Source of the DNA: Micrococcales bacterium
Lineage (GTDB): Bacteria; Actinomycetota; Actinomycetes; Actinomycetales; Dermatophilaceae
Reading direction: 5' to 3'
NCBI GenBank assembly: GCA_021287075.1
Contig: JAJTBD010000017.1
Location: forward strand, 24,723-88,722
Length of the DNA: 64,000 nt
Shown here one piece after another: positions 37,236 to 47,333 of the stretch; within the stretch, counting starts at the first letter, position 1, and every line of letters starts with the position of its first letter. A program made the translations under genes and the position numbers. The notes beneath the pieces were generated by a model that was given only the letters and a program-made list of their open reading frames with translations, was not told the origin of the DNA and made no database searches.

Positions 37236-37334
37236 ATGGGTTCTGTTATCAAGAAGCGCCGCAAGCGCATGGCGAAGAAGAAGCACCGCAAGCTCCTTCG
37301 CAAGACGCGTCACCAGCGTCGCAACAAGAAGTGA
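37236..37334 (+). CDS. Small ribosomal protein bS22 (AURKAIP1/COX24 family)
   Basis: 32 residues, extremely basic (MGSVIKKRRKRMAKKKHRK at the start; 20 Lys/Arg). The sequence is almost identical to the 30S subunit protein bS22 encoded at Rv0500B in mycobacteria, located near the decoding side of the small subunit. AAGAGG lies six bases upstream of ATG. It is shorter than normal gene-calling limits and easily missed. Followed by its own terminator. Confidence 0.95.
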   Translation: MGSVIKKRRKRMAKKKHRKLLRKTRHQRRNKK

Positions 37335-37340
37335 CCTGCC

Positions 37341-37375
37341 ATGAGGGCCCCGGCTGATCGAGTCGGGGCCCTCAT
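37341..37375 (+). terminator. 11-bp hairpin terminator after bS22
   Basis: ATGAGGGCCCC (37341-37351) and GGGGCCCTCAT (37365-37375), perfect complement, 13-base loop, six bases after the stop. Confidence 0.82.
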
Positions 37376-37481
37376 GCGTTGTCGGGCGGTAACCTGATCG
37401 GGTGGTCCGTCCGGGTCACCGGGCGCCGCAGCCGCCGCCCGTCGAGCCAGCCCGTCGCGGGCGCCGGAGAGGGGAGTGCCG

Positions 37482-38555
37482 ATGAGCCGCACCGTCCTGG
37501 TCACCGGCGTCTCGCGCCACATCGGCGGGCGCGTCGCCCGGCAGCTGACCGCCGACGGGTCGATCGACCGGGTCATCGGCGTCGACGTGGTCCCGCCGCC
37601 GCACGACATCGGCCGGGCCGAGTTCGTCCGGGCCGACATCCGCAACCCCGTCATCGGGCGGATCATGGCCCAGGCCGAGGTCGACACGGTCGTCCACCTC
37701 AATGTCATCGCCACCCCCGTCAACGCCGGCGGACGTGTCTCCCAGAAGGAGATCAACGTCATCGGCACGATGCAGCTGCTCGCGGCCTGCCAGAAGACCG
37801 ACAGCGTGCGGCGGCTGGTGGTCAAGTCCTCCGGTGCCGTCTATGGCTCGAGCCCGCGCGACCCGGCGATGTTCACCGAGGGCATGGTGGCCAAGGTCAT
37901 GCCCCGCAGCGGTTTCGGCAAGGACTCGGTCGAGGTCGAGGGCTATGTGCGCGGCTTCTCGCGGCGCCGTCCCGACGTCGAGATCTCGATGCTGCGCATC
38001 GCCAACATCATCGGGCCCGACATCCGCACGGCGCTGACCGACTACTTCAGCATGCCGGTGGTCCCGGTGCCCTTCGGCTATGACGCGAGGCTCCAGTTCT
38101 GCCACGAGGACGACGCGGTCGAGGCCATCAAACTGGCCACCCTCGGGCCAGCGACGGGCATCGTCAACATCGCCGGCGAAGGCGTCGTCACCGTGCTCCA
38201 GGGGGCCGCGATGGTCGGCCGCCCGGTCGCGTTCGTCCCGCTGCCGCTGGCCAGCCCGATGGGCGGCCTGGTGCGCCGGGCCGGCTTCGCCGACTTCTCC
38301 CCGGACCAGATGCAGTTCCTCGCCTTCGGCCGTGGGCTCGACACCACACGGATGCGTGAGGAGATGGGCTTCACGCCGCGCTTCACCACCCGACAGGCCT
38401 TCGCCGACTTCGCCTCCGGTGTCGGCTCGCTCGTGCCCGGGGTGGACGCGCTCGGCTCGCTCGGACGACAGGGCGTCGGCGCCGCGCGTGAGCTGATGGG
38501 CGCTGCGGTCGGTGCGGCCGGCAATGTGCTGCCGATGACCCAGGCGCGGCCATGA
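37482..38555 (+). CDS. NAD-dependent epimerase/dehydratase (Rv0501/GalE2-like)
   Basis: 357 residues. The Rossmann fold begins TVLVTGVSRHIGGRVARQL, and DIRNPVIG follows in the usual place. The classical Tyr-x3-Lys is replaced by GFGKDSVEVEGY, so catalysis may differ from GalE. ATG 37482 is preferred because GGAGAGGGGAG precedes it; GTG 37476 is also in frame. It overlaps the acyltransferase gene by ATGA. The gene pair is the same as Rv0501-Rv0502 after bS22. Sugar-nucleotide substrate unknown. Confidence 0.85.
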   Translation: MSRTVLVTGVSRHIGGRVARQLTADGSIDRVIGVDVVPPPHDIGRAEFVRADIRNPVIGRIMAQAEVDTVVHLNVIATPVNAGGRVSQKEINVIGTMQLLAACQKTDSVRRLVVKSSGAVYGSSPRDPAMFTEGMVAKVMPRSGFGKDSVEVEGYVRGFSRRRPDVEISMLRIANIIGPDIRTALTDYFSMPVVPVPFGYDARLQFCHEDDAVEAIKLATLGPATGIVNIAGEGVVTVLQGAAMVGRPVAFVPLPLASPMGGLVRRAGFADFSPDQMQFLAFGRGLDTTRMREEMGFTPRFTTRQAFADFASGVGSLVPGVDALGSLGRQGVGAARELMGAAVGAAGNVLPMTQARP

Positions 38556-39838
38556 GCGCCCCACGTCGAGGCTCGCTGGCCGCCGGTGCCGCCCGCGCGG
38601 GGGGCGAGCGGGCGCGCCGTCGCGGCACCCCGCTGATCGCCGGCTCCGAGCGGGCGGGCGACACGGCTGAGGCCAGCAGGCCCCCCGCCAAGACGGGCGC
38701 CGCCAAGACGGGCGACACCAAGAAGGCCGCCGCCAAGAAGACCCCAAGGAAGACCACCACCACGCCGGTGCTCCACGTCGTCCCCGACCTCGAGCCCGAC
38801 GAGGCGCCGGTCTCCGCCCTCCCCCAGGCCGACACCACCCGCCCCCGGCGGCTCGCCCGCGACGAGCGGATCCGCGCGGCCGGCGAGGCGGCCTCCCGCG
38901 AGGCGGGCTCCGCTGCGGTCGTGCCCGGCATCGAGGAGCTGGTCCAGGCCGGGGTCGCCGCCGTGCGTGCCGCGGCCGCCGCGTCCGGCCTCTCGCCAGA
39001 GGAGGTCGAGCAGGCCGTCGCCCGCTCGCTGGCCTTCATCCGGCGCCGCCTGACCGGCGACTATGCGGTCGACGACTTCGGCTTCGACCGCGACTTCACC
39101 CTCAACGCCTATCTGCCCATGCTCCGGCCGCTGTATCGCTCGTGGTTCCGCGTCGAGGCACGCGGGCTGGAGAACATCCCGGCCGAGGGCGGTGCGCTGG
39201 TCGTCGCCAACCACTCCGGGACGGTCGCCCTCGACTCGCTGATGACGATGGTCGCGGTGCACGACGAGCACCCGCAGCACCGCTTCCTGCGGATGCTGGG
39301 CGCCGACCTCGTCTTCTCCACCCCGGTCGTCGGCGACCTGGCCCGCAAGGGCGGCGCCACCCTCGCCGCGGGGGAGGACGCCGAGCGGCTGCTGCGCGCG
39401 GGCGAGCTGGTGGGTGTCTGGCCAGAGGGTTTCAAGGGGACGGGCAAGCCCTTCGGCGAGCGCTACAAGCTCCAGCGTTTCGGCCGGGGCGGCTTCGTCT
39501 CGGCGGCCCTGCGCACCGGCGTGCCGATCATCCCCTGCTCGATCGTGGGGGCCGAGGAGACCTATCCGATGATCGGCAACATGAAGACCCTGGCCCGCCT
39601 GCTGGGGACGCCCTATGTGCCCGTCACGCCGACCTTCCCGCTGCTCGGCCCGCTCGGGCTGATCCCGCTGCCGAGCAAGTGGATCATCGAGTTCGGCGCG
39701 CCCGTCGACACCGCCACCCTCGGCGCGGCCGCGGCCGACGACCCGATGCTCGTCTTCGACCTGACCGACCAGGTCCGCGAGACCATCCAGCAGACGCTCT
39801 ACTCGCTGCTGATGCGTCGCCGGTCGGTCTTCTTCTAG
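38552..39838 (+). CDS. PlsC-type acyltransferase with Lys/Ala-rich N-terminal extension
   Basis: 428 residues. The catalytic part (about 205-420) contains ANHSGTVALD, an acyltransferase block where His and Asp are separated by six residues rather than the usual four, and VWPEGFKGTGKPF corresponding to the phosphate-binding EGT block. No strong membrane helix is seen. The first 100 residues are disordered and rich in Ala, Lys and Thr (KKAAAKKTPRKTTTT). It resembles Rv0502. Likely acylates a lysophospholipid or related lipid at the membrane. Starts within the epimerase stop (ATGA). Confidence 0.83.
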   Translation: MSAPRRGSLAAGAARAGGERARRRGTPLIAGSERAGDTAEASRPPAKTGAAKTGDTKKAAAKKTPRKTTTTPVLHVVPDLEPDEAPVSALPQADTTRPRRLARDERIRAAGEAASREAGSAAVVPGIEELVQAGVAAVRAAAAASGLSPEEVEQAVARSLAFIRRRLTGDYAVDDFGFDRDFTLNAYLPMLRPLYRSWFRVEARGLENIPAEGGALVVANHSGTVALDSLMTMVAVHDEHPQHRFLRMLGADLVFSTPVVGDLARKGGATLAAGEDAERLLRAGELVGVWPEGFKGTGKPFGERYKLQRFGRGGFVSAALRTGVPIIPCSIVGAEETYPMIGNMKTLARLLGTPYVPVTPTFPLLGPLGLIPLPSKWIIEFGAPVDTATLGAAAADDPMLVFDLTDQVRETIQQTLYSLLMRRRSVFF

Positions 39839-39889
39839 GCGCCCGATGCCAGCCCGTGAGAGGTATGCCGCGTGGACCAGCGCCTGATC

Positions 39890-40132
39890 ATGAGTGAGCC
39901 GCGCATCACCCTCATCGGGAGGCCCGGCTGCCACCTGTGCGATGTCGCACGCGAGACCGTCACCGCCGTCGCGCAGGAGATGGGGGAGCAGGTGGCCGAG
40001 CGCAGCCTGCTGGAGGACCCGGAGCTGATGGCGCGCTACGCCGAGATGATCCCGGTGATCCTGGTCGACGGACGCCAGCACGACTACTGGCGGGTCGACG
40101 CAGACCGGCTGCGCGCCGCGCTCCGCGGCTGA
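39890..40132 (+). CDS. Glutaredoxin-family protein (DUF836-like)
   Basis: 80 residues. A thioredoxin fold with active site CHLC (PGCHLCD, about 14-20), the cis-proline strand IPVILVDG near 54. It is probably a small thiol-disulfide protein. The position before rex and hemA equals Rv0508. The start ATG 39890 matches family length; GTG 39872 directly after the GGTATGCCGC copy at 39862-39871 would add six residues. Confidence 0.8.
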   Translation: MSEPRITLIGRPGCHLCDVARETVTAVAQEMGEQVAERSLLEDPELMARYAEMIPVILVDGRQHDYWRVDADRLRAALRG

Positions 40133-40203
40133 GGCGCTGGCGGCGTATACCACGGCTGGCGCATGCCTGCGCACCCACCCCGTCTCACCCCACGCTTGTG
40201 ACT

Positions 40204-40232
40204 TTGTGCATTTGTTCACGAGCGCGTAGCCT
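40204..40232 (+). promoter_or_regulatory. Rex operator overlapping the rex-hem promoter
   Basis: TTGTGCA-TTTG-TTCACGA (40204-40221) matches 12 of 14 arm positions of the Rex consensus TTGTGAA-N4-TTCACAA. The same bases form the -35 (TTGTGC, 40204-40209) with a 17-bp spacer to a -10 TAGCCT (40227-40232). Rex bound here would block polymerase when NADH is low; it releases when NADH is high. Confidence 0.78.
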
Positions 40233-40290
40233 GCTGCTGCTGCCGCCCCAGCCAGAGGCGGCCCGGTGTGAGAGGAGCAAGGACTCCACG

Positions 40291-41010
40291 GTGGTTGCCG
40301 ACCTGACGTCACGGCGCGGAGTACCCGACGCCACCGTCGCCCGGCTCCCCGAGTACCTTCGCGCCCTGACCGCCCTCACCGAGCGCGGCGTGACCTCCGT
40401 CTCCTCCGAGGAGCTCGCCGCCGCCGCCGGGGTCAGCTCCGCCAAGCTGCGCAAGGACCTCTCCCATCTCGGCAGCTATGGCGTGCGCGGCGTCGGCTAT
40501 GACGTGGAGCACCTGGCCTATGAGATCGCCCGGGAGCTCGGCCTCACCCAGGACTGGCCCGTGGTCATCGTGGGCATGGGCAACCTCGGCCGGGCGCTCG
40601 CCGACTACAGCGGCTTCATCAAGGGGGGCTTCCGCGTCGTCGGCCTCCTCGACCGCGACCCCGCCCTGGTCGGCCAGGACATCGCCGGGCTGGCCGTGCG
40701 CCACATGGACGACCTCGCCGCCGTCGCGAGCGAGCACAGCGTGAGCATCGGCGTCATCGCCACACCCGCCGCATCGGCCCAGGACGTCTGCGACGCACTG
40801 GTCGACACCGGCATCCGGGCCGTGCTCAACTTCGCCCCCTGCATGCTCAGCGTGCCCGACGGTGTCGACACCCGCCGGGTCGACCTGTCCACGGAGCTTC
40901 AGATCCTGGCCTTCCACAGCCAGCGCCGCATGCTCGATGTCGCCGCCGAGGGCGTCGCCGGCGACGAGGCCGCCGCGTCCGCTCCCACGCCCGTCGGGGC
41001 CGCCCGATGA
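40291..41010 (+). CDS. rex: Redox-sensing transcriptional repressor Rex
   Basis: 239 residues. The N-terminal winged helix (VSSEELAAAAGVSSAKLRKDLSHLG split at about 37-61) includes the DNA-recognition KLRKDLS. The Rossmann domain has VIVGMGNLGRAL, and the domain-swapping C-terminal helix is present. It senses NADH/NAD+ and represses genes of respiration. GTG 40291 follows AGAGGAGCAAGGA. A Rex-like site lies in its own promoter and the hem genes follow, as in Streptomyces coelicolor rex-hemACD. Confidence 0.93.
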   Translation: MVADLTSRRGVPDATVARLPEYLRALTALTERGVTSVSSEELAAAAGVSSAKLRKDLSHLGSYGVRGVGYDVEHLAYEIARELGLTQDWPVVIVGMGNLGRALADYSGFIKGGFRVVGLLDRDPALVGQDIAGLAVRHMDDLAAVASEHSVSIGVIATPAASAQDVCDALVDTGIRAVLNFAPCMLSVPDGVDTRRVDLSTELQILAFHSQRRMLDVAAEGVAGDEAAASAPTPVGAAR

Positions 41011-42314
41011 GCCTGCTCGTCCTGGGGCTGTCGCACCACCGTGCCCCGATCTCACTGCTGGAGGCCGCCTCCCTCGGCGTCGACCAGCGCGCCCTCCTCG
41101 CCGAGCGCATCCTGCGCGGTGCCAATGTCTCCGAGGTCATCGTCGTCTCGACCTGCAACCGCACCGAGGTCTACGTCGAGGCACAGACCTTCCACGGCGC
41201 GGTCAACGACATCGGCGAGGGCGTCGCCGCCGCGACCGGTGTGTCGATCGACACCCTCCGCGACCACGTCTACATCCACTACGAGGACCGGGCCATCGCC
41301 CACGCCTTCCAGGTCGCCTGCGGGCTCGACTCCATGGCCGTCGGCGAGGCCCAGATCCTCGGGCAGATGCGTGACTCGCTGCGCCACGCGCAGGACCACG
41401 GCAGCGCCGGCCCGGCCCTGAACTCCCTCTTCCAGCAGGCCCTGCGGGTCGGCAAGCGGGCCCACTCCGAGACCGAGATCGACAGCGTCAGCGTCTCCCT
41501 CGTCGAGGCCGGCCTGACCCACGCCACCAGCCACCTCGGTCCCATGGGCGAGCAGACCGTGCTCGTCATCGGCGCCGGCGGCATGAGCGGGCTCGCCGCC
41601 GCGACCGCGGCACGCCAGGGCGTGGGCGACCTGGTCATCGTCAACCGCACCTATGACAAGGCCGAGCGGCTGGCCGAGCGTGCCGGTGGCCGGGCCCGCC
41701 CCCTCGACGAGCTGGCCGAGGCCCTCGCCGAGGCCGATATCGTCATCTCCTCCACCGGCTCGACCGGCCTGGTCGTCGACCTCGCGGCCGCCGCCGACGC
41801 CCAGATCGCCCGCGGTGGCAGGCCGCAGGCCTATGTCGACCTGGCCCTGCCCCACGACATCGCCCCCGAGGTCGGCTCCCTCCGCGATGTGGAGCTGGCC
41901 GGGCTGGAGCGCCTCGGCACGATGCTCTCCGACGACGAGCAGCCCCCGCAGGTCCGCGAGGTGACCGACCTCGTCGTTGGCGAGGTCGCGGCATTCCTCA
42001 CCGCCCGGGCCGCCGACAGCGTCGGGCCCACCGTCAAGGCACTGCGCACCCACGCCGCCGAGGTCCGTGAGGCCGAGCTGGTGCGCCTCCAGCAGCGGCT
42101 GCCCGACCTCGACGAGGCGACGCTGGCCGAGATCCAGCTGGCCATGCACCGGGTCGTCGAGAAGCTCATGCACACCCCCACGGTGCGCGTGAAGGAGCTC
42201 ACCAGCGGCGGCGCCCATGACTATGCCGCCGCCCTGCGCGCGCTCTTCGACCTCGGCCCCCACGAGGCGGCCAACGTGAGCGTGCCCCCCACCGTCGGAG
42301 AGGGACTCCTGTGA
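41007..42314 (+). CDS. hemA: Glutamyl-tRNA reductase
   Basis: 435 residues. Catalytic Cys50 in [10 protein letters not shown], the tRNA-acceptor motif [14 protein letters not shown] near 111, and NADPH-binding [14 protein letters not shown] near 189. It makes glutamate-1-semialdehyde from glutamyl-tRNA, the committed step of heme synthesis. ATG 41007 overlaps the rex stop by four bases. HemL, the next enzyme, is encoded 12 kb downstream. Confidence 0.96.
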   Translation: MSLLVLGLSHHRAPISLLEAASLGVDQRALLAERILRGANVSEVIVVSTCNRTEVYVEAQTFHGAVNDIGEGVAAATGVSIDTLRDHVYIHYEDRAIAHAFQVACGLDSMAVGEAQILGQMRDSLRHAQDHGSAGPALNSLFQQALRVGKRAHSETEIDSVSVSLVEAGLTHATSHLGPMGEQTVLVIGAGGMSGLAAATAARQGVGDLVIVNRTYDKAERLAERAGGRARPLDELAEALAEADIVISSTGSTGLVVDLAAAADAQIARGGRPQAYVDLALPHDIAPEVGSLRDVELAGLERLGTMLSDDEQPPQVREVTDLVVGEVAAFLTARAADSVGPTVKALRTHAAEVREAELVRLQQRLPDLDEATLAEIQLAMHRVVEKLMHTPTVRVKELTSGGAHDYAAALRALFDLGPHEAANVSVPPTVGEGLL

Positions 42315-43297
42315 CCACCATCCGCCTCGGCACCCGCCGCAGCGCGCTCGCGACGACCCAGTCCGGCTGGGTCGCCGACCTGCTGCGCCGCCGTGGCCAC
42401 GATGTCGAGCTGGTCGAGATCGTCACCGAGGGCGACGTCTCCACCGCGCCCCTGGCGACGATGGGCGGCACCGGGGTCTTTGCCGCAGCCATCCGCAAGG
42501 CCCTGCTCTCGGGCGAGGTCGACATCGCCGTCCACTCCCTCAAGGACCTGCCGACCGCGCCCGAGGACGGCCTGGTCATCGGCGCGGTCCCCGTGCGCGA
42601 GGACCCCCGCGACGCGCTCGTGGCCCGCGACGGCCTCACCCTCGGCGAGCTGCCCACCGGCGCCGTCGTCGGCACCGGCTCGCCCCGGCGGCACGCCCAG
42701 CTCGTCGCGCTCGGCCTCGGTCTCGAGGTCCGCGCGATCCGCGGCAACGTCGACACCCGCATCGGCCACGTCACCACCGGCGCCTGCGACGCGGTCGTCC
42801 TCGCCCGTGCGGGACTGGCCCGGCTCGGGCGCACCGGCGAGATCACCGAGACCATCGACCCGCTCCAGATGCTGCCCGCACCGGGCCAGGGCGCTCTCGC
42901 GGTCGAATGCCGCGCCGACGACGCCGCGATGACCGCGGCCCTCGGCGAGATCGACGACCCCGACACCCGCGCCTGCGTCGCGGCCGAGCGGGCCCTGCTC
43001 GCCGAGCTCGAGGCCGGCTGCTCGGCCCCGGTCGGCGCGCTGGCCGAGATCGTCGAGGGCGAGGACGGCGAGGAGATCTCGCTGCGCGCCTTCGCCGGAG
43101 ACACCGACGGCGAGCTCGAGCTGAGGCGCTCGCTCGTCGGCCCCATGGACGACCCAGAGGGAGTGGGCCGCCGGCTGGCCCGGATCCTCCTCGACGATGG
43201 CGCCGGCGTGCTGACCAGGCCGCCCGTGCCCGCCACGCGGCATACCAAGTCCGCGCCACAGAGCCGACAACCCGTGTCGGCCGATCGCCCCTCGTGA
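42311..43297 (+). CDS. hemC: Porphobilinogen deaminase (hydroxymethylbilane synthase)
   Basis: 328 residues. [12 protein letters not shown] at the start, SLKDLPT, the [11 protein letters not shown] region, and the dipyrromethane cofactor cysteine at Cys237 in [10 protein letters not shown]. It assembles four porphobilinogen units into hydroxymethylbilane. The GTG start overlaps hemA by GTGA. The C-terminus after about residue 300 is unconserved, with a GCGGCATACC copy (43237-43246) inside. Confidence 0.95.
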   Translation: MTTIRLGTRRSALATTQSGWVADLLRRRGHDVELVEIVTEGDVSTAPLATMGGTGVFAAAIRKALLSGEVDIAVHSLKDLPTAPEDGLVIGAVPVREDPRDALVARDGLTLGELPTGAVVGTGSPRRHAQLVALGLGLEVRAIRGNVDTRIGHVTTGACDAVVLARAGLARLGRTGEITETIDPLQMLPAPGQGALAVECRADDAAMTAALGEIDDPDTRACVAAERALLAELEAGCSAPVGALAEIVEGEDGEEISLRAFAGDTDGELELRRSLVGPMDDPEGVGRRLARILLDDGAGVLTRPPVPATRHTKSAPQSRQPVSADRPS

Positions 43298-43350
43298 CGC
43301 CGCACCCAACTCCCGCCCATCCCCAGACCACCGCTTTCGGAGCGTGACCT

Positions 43351-44970
43351 GTGAGCCCCCGCTCGACCCCCACCCGATCCACCACGAAGCACCCCGCCAG
43401 GGTCGTCTTCGTCGGCGCCGGCCCCGGTGACCCCGGGCTGCTGACCGTCCGCGCCGTCGACGCCCTCTCCGGCGCCGATGCCGTCGTGATCGACCAGTAC
43501 GCCCGCGAGGACGTCGTCTCCCGGCACGCGCCGGACGCCGAGACCGTCGACGCCGGTCATGGCGACCACGGTGCCCCCCTGACCCACGCCTCGCGCGCCA
43601 AACTCGTGGTCAAGACCGCCAAGGCCCACCCCGGTGGCCTCGTCGTGCGGCTCATGGACGGCGACCCCTCGACCTTCAACGGCCTGGCCGAGGAGGCCCT
43701 CGCCTGTGAGAAGGCCGGCGTTCCCTTCGAGGTCGTCCCGGGCGTCAGCTCGGTCGGCGCGGTCCCGGCCTATGCCGGTGTGCCGCTGACCGCGGCCGCC
43801 ACCACCTCGGTCCACGTGCTGTCGGCCAACAGCACCGCCGTCGACTACTCGCTCTCCACCGACGCGCAGGTCACCGCCGTGCTGCTGGGCAGCCCCGACA
43901 CCCTCGCGACCGGCCTCGAGCGTCTCCTGCACGCCGGGCGGGCCGAGACCACCCCGGTGGCCCTGACCGAGCACGGCACCACCACGCGCCAGCACACCGT
44001 CACCACCACGCTCGCCCAGGCGCGCCAGGCCGCCGCGCGCATGGAGTTCCCGACCCTCGCGGTCGTGGGCACCACCGTCGACCTGCGCGAGCGGCTCTCG
44101 TGGTTCGAGACCAAGCCGCTCTTCGGCTGGCGGGTGCTGGTCCCGCGCACCAAGGAGCAGTCGGGCTCGATGGCCGCCCGGCTGTCCGGCTATGGGGCCA
44201 CCAGCGAGGTCGTGCCCACCATCTCGGTCGAGCCCCCGCGCACGCCCCAGCAGATGGAGCGCGCGGTCAAGGGCCTGGTGACCGGCCGCTACGAGTGGGT
44301 CGGCTTCACCTCCGTCAACGCCGTGCGAGCCGTGCGGGAGAAGTTCGAGGAGTTCGGGCTCGACGCCCGCGCCTTCGCCGGGCTCAAGATCGCCGCCGTC
44401 GGCGGGGTCACCGCCCAGGCCCTCCAGGACTGGGGCATCAACCCCGACCTCGTCCCGAGCGGGGAGCACTCTGCCGCAGGCCTGCTCGAGGACTGGCCGC
44501 CCTATGACGACGTGCTCGACCCGATCAACCGGGTCTTCCTCCCTCGTGCCGACATCGCCACCGACACCCTCGTCGCAGGCCTCCAGGGGATGGGCTGGGA
44601 GGTCGACGATGTCACGGCATACCGCACCGTGCGCGCGGCTCCGCCTGCCGCCCCCATCCGCGACGCGATCAAGACCGGCAAGTTCGACGCCGTCGTCTTC
44701 ACCTCGAGCTCCACGGTGCGCAATCTCGTTGGCATCGCTGGCAAGCCGCACACCTCGACGGTGATCGCCTGCATCGGCCCGGCGACCGCCAAGACCGCCG
44801 AGGAGCACGGGCTGCGGGTCGACGTCCTCGCGCCCGAGGCCTCGGCGCTCTCCCTCGTGGACGCGCTCGCCGACCACGGTCGCGCGCTCGCGAGCGCCGC
44901 CGCCGAGGGCGGGGAGACGGTGGTGCGCCCCAGCGCCCGCCGCCCCGGCTCGCGTCGTCGCGCCCGCTGA
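43351..44970 (+). CDS. hemD: Fusion: uroporphyrinogen-III C-methyltransferase-like / uroporphyrinogen-III synthase
   Basis: 539 residues. Residues about 15-255 resemble the SAM-dependent CobA domain ([38 protein letters not shown]), but the usual GGDP motif is LMDGDPSTF and the family YD motif is altered. Residues about 262-520 are HemD ([42 protein letters not shown]), which closes and inverts the bilane to uroporphyrinogen III. Such fusions are common in actinobacteria. GTG 43351 starts 53 bases after hemC. Confidence 0.9.
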   Translation: MSPRSTPTRSTTKHPARVVFVGAGPGDPGLLTVRAVDALSGADAVVIDQYAREDVVSRHAPDAETVDAGHGDHGAPLTHASRAKLVVKTAKAHPGGLVVRLMDGDPSTFNGLAEEALACEKAGVPFEVVPGVSSVGAVPAYAGVPLTAAATTSVHVLSANSTAVDYSLSTDAQVTAVLLGSPDTLATGLERLLHAGRAETTPVALTEHGTTTRQHTVTTTLAQARQAAARMEFPTLAVVGTTVDLRERLSWFETKPLFGWRVLVPRTKEQSGSMAARLSGYGATSEVVPTISVEPPRTPQQMERAVKGLVTGRYEWVGFTSVNAVRAVREKFEEFGLDARAFAGLKIAAVGGVTAQALQDWGINPDLVPSGEHSAAGLLEDWPPYDDVLDPINRVFLPRADIATDTLVAGLQGMGWEVDDVTAYRTVRAAPPAAPIRDAIKTGKFDAVVFTSSSTVRNLVGIAGKPHTSTVIACIGPATAKTAEEHGLRVDVLAPEASALSLVDALADHGRALASAAAEGGETVVRPSARRPGSRRRAR

Positions 44971-44986
44971 CCCCGGAAGGACCCCC

Positions 44987-45970
44987 ATGAGCGGACTGCC
45001 CCGCCCCGTCATCCGTCCCCGCCGGCTGCGTCAGTCGCCGGCTGTGCGCCGGCTCGTCGCCGAGACCCGGCTGCACCCGGCCGAGCTGATCCTCCCTGTC
45101 TTCGTCAAGGAGGGCGCCACCGAGCCGACGCCGATCGCGTCGATGCCCGGCGTCGTCCAGCACACGATGGACTCCCTCGTCGAGGCGGCCCGGGAGGCGG
45201 CCGACCTCGGGGTCGGCGGCATCATGATCTTTGGCGTGCCGACGAGCAAGGACGCCACGGGCAGCGCCGGCGACGACCCCGAGGGCATCCTCAACGTCGC
45301 GATCCGGCGGGTCGCCGAGGCGGTCGGCGACCGCATCGTCGTGATGGCCGACCTGTGCCTCGACGAGTTCACCGACCACGGCCACTGCGGCGTGCTCGAC
45401 GAGCAGGGGCGGGTCGACAACGACGCGACGCTGGAGCGGTATGCCGCGATGGCGCTCGCGCAGGCGCGTGCCGGTGCGAGCGTGCTCGGGCCGAGCGGGA
45501 TGATGGACGGCCAGATCGCGGCCATCCGCTCGGCACTCGACGAGGCCGGCTTCACCGACACGATCCTGCTGGCGTATGCCGCGAAGTACACCTCCGCCCT
45601 CTATGGCCCCTTCCGCGACGCGGTCGAGTCCTCGCTCCAGGGCGACCGGGCGAGCTATCAGCAGGACCCGGCCAACGCCACGGAGGCGCTGCGCGAGATC
45701 GAGCTCGACCTCGCGGAGGGCGCCGACATCGTCATGGTCAAGCCTGCCCAGCCGCACCTCGACATCGTGGCCGCCGCGGCGGCGATGTCGACGGTGCCGG
45801 TCGCGGCATACCAGATCAGCGGTGAGTACTCCCAGATCGAGGCGGCCGCGGCAAACGGCTGGATCGACCGCGAGCGCACGATGATGGAGTCGCTGCTGCA
45901 CATCCGCCGGGCGGGTGCGCAGCTGATCCTGACCTACTACGCCGTCGAGGCCGCTCGCCTCCTGCGCTAG
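44987..45970 (+). CDS. hemB: Delta-aminolevulinic acid dehydratase (porphobilinogen synthase)
   Basis: 327 residues. Schiff-base lysines lie in [15 protein letters not shown] and [10 protein letters not shown]. The metal loop is [14 protein letters not shown]: two of the three cysteines of the zinc type are missing or displaced, pointing to a magnesium-type or mixed site, as in other actinobacteria. It condenses two aminolevulinates. GGAAGGA precedes the ATG 16 bases after the hemD stop. It closes the rex-hem operon; the convergent GH4 gene overlaps its end by four bases. Confidence 0.95.
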   Translation: MSGLPRPVIRPRRLRQSPAVRRLVAETRLHPAELILPVFVKEGATEPTPIASMPGVVQHTMDSLVEAAREAADLGVGGIMIFGVPTSKDATGSAGDDPEGILNVAIRRVAEAVGDRIVVMADLCLDEFTDHGHCGVLDEQGRVDNDATLERYAAMALAQARAGASVLGPSGMMDGQIAAIRSALDEAGFTDTILLAYAAKYTSALYGPFRDAVESSLQGDRASYQQDPANATEALREIELDLAEGADIVMVKPAQPHLDIVAAAAAMSTVPVAAYQISGEYSQIEAAAANGWIDRERTMMESLLHIRRAGAQLILTYYAVEAARLLR

Positions 45971-47313
45971 CGCTGGAAGACCTTGTCCACCAACGGGATC
46001 CGCGCGCGATAGCCGGCTAGGAGCTCGCGGGCGACGGTGACGGAGTCGACGAGCGGGTGCAGGGCGAAGGCCTGCGTGGCCAGGCGCTCGTCGCCGCTCA
46101 CGGCGGCCTCGATCACGAGGCGATCGACGGCCTTGACCTGCTGCACGAGCCCGAGCGGGTGGCCGGTCAGCGGCGCCAGCCGGTGGGGGCGCGGGCCGCC
46201 CGCGTCGACGGTGCACGGCACCTCGACGACGGCGTCGTCCGGCAGGCCCGGGATCGTCCCGGCGTTGCGCACATTGAGGATCAGCTCGGCCGGCTCGCCG
46301 CGTGAGATCGCCGCCATGATCGCCAGCGCCACGCCCTCATAGCCGCCGCCCTGGACCTCCTCCTCGCCGCGCTCCTCGCCCTCGGCGCGGGCCTCCCGCA
46401 TATAGGTCGCGTTGCGCTCCAGCCGGACCCGGTCCCACTCCGCCAGGGGGCCGGTCTCGGCGGCCGCGACGGTGGCATAGAAGCCGGCCTGTTGGCGCAG
46501 CAGGTATTCGCCCCGGGTCTCCTGTGCCGCAAGGATGCCCGCGACCGCGTCGCGCGTGAAGTAGTAGTAGTAGAGGTACTCGTTGGGGATCATCCCCAGG
46601 GTCTGGAGCCACTCGGTCCCAAAGAGCTGTCCCTCCTCGGTGGCCGCGAGGCGCTGGGCGTCGGCCATCAGGCCGGGCAGGGCGTCCTGCCCGCCGACCT
46701 CGAGCCCGCGCAGCCAGCCGAGGTGGTTGAGCCCGACATAGTCGATGCGCGTCTGCGCCTCCGTCGCGCCGACGAGCCGGATCGCCCTGCGTGCCAAGGC
46801 GATCGGGCTGTCGCAGATGCCGACCACCCGCCCACCGAGGATGGCCTGCATCGCCTCGGTGATCATGCCTGCCGGGTTGGTGAAGTTGATGACCCATGAG
46901 TCGGGTGCCACCACTCGCACCCGCTCGGCGACGTGGCGTGCGACCGGCACGGTGCGCAGGCCATAGGCGATGCCACCGGGACCGGTCGTCTCCTGGCCGA
47001 GCAGCCCGAGCTCGAGCGCAACGCGCTCGTCCTGGGTGCGGCCCTCGAGCCCGCCAGTGCGGATCGCGGAGAAGACGAAGTCGGCGCCCTCGAGTGCCCG
47101 GTCGAGATCGGTGGTCGCGTGAACCGTCGGTGCCTGTGGCGCGCGGGCGGACATCTCCTCCAGCGCCCGCTGGATCGCCCGCAGCCGGGACTCGTCGACG
47201 TCGTGCAGCCACACCTCGCTCACCCGCCGGTCGTGGGTGTCGGTCAGCAGCGCGCCATAGACGAGGGGGGTGCGGAAGCCGCCGCCTCCGAGCATCGTGA
47301 GCTTCACGCCCAC
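45967..47313 (-). CDS. Glycoside hydrolase family 4 (6-phospho-beta-glucosidase-like)
   Basis: 448 residues. NAD-binding [13 protein letters not shown] at the start, metal-binding Cys167 (ICDSP) and His197 (GLNHLGW), fit GH4, which uses NAD+ and manganese to cleave glycosides by an oxidation-elimination route. The GGGGFR and CDSP pattern is closest to 6-phospho-beta-glucosidases of the BglT/CelF type. The start is GTG 47313; GTG 47307 is an alternative. No PTS gene is near; the divergent PfkB kinase and the ABC importer suggest the substrate is imported unphosphorylated and then phosphorylated. Confidence 0.88.
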   Translation of the reverse strand: MGVKLTMLGGGGFRTPLVYGALLTDTHDRRVSEVWLHDVDESRLRAIQRALEEMSARAPQAPTVHATTDLDRALEGADFVFSAIRTGGLEGRTQDERVALELGLLGQETTGPGGIAYGLRTVPVARHVAERVRVVAPDSWVINFTNPAGMITEAMQAILGGRVVGICDSPIALARRAIRLVGATEAQTRIDYVGLNHLGWLRGLEVGGQDALPGLMADAQRLAATEEGQLFGTEWLQTLGMIPNEYLYYYYFTRDAVAGILAAQETRGEYLLRQQAGFYATVAAAETGPLAEWDRVRLERNATYMREARAEGEERGEEEVQGGGYEGVALAIMAAISRGEPAELILNVRNAGTIPGLPDDAVVEVPCTVDAGGPRPHRLAPLTGHPLGLVQQVKAVDRLVIEAAVSGDERLATQAFALHPLVDSVTVARELLAGYRARIPLVDKVFQR

Positions 47314-47333
47314 GAACCTACCGCCCGGCCGGA

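Noticed and set aside
38078..40312. Long reverse-strand open frame opposite the epimerase and acyltransferase
   Set aside because: Antisense shadow of two well-supported genes, lacking a credible start or domain.
42199..45012. 937-codon reverse-strand open frame opposite hemC and hemD
   Set aside because: Composition mirrors the sense genes and no conserved motif is seen; the sense strand has unambiguous heme enzymes.
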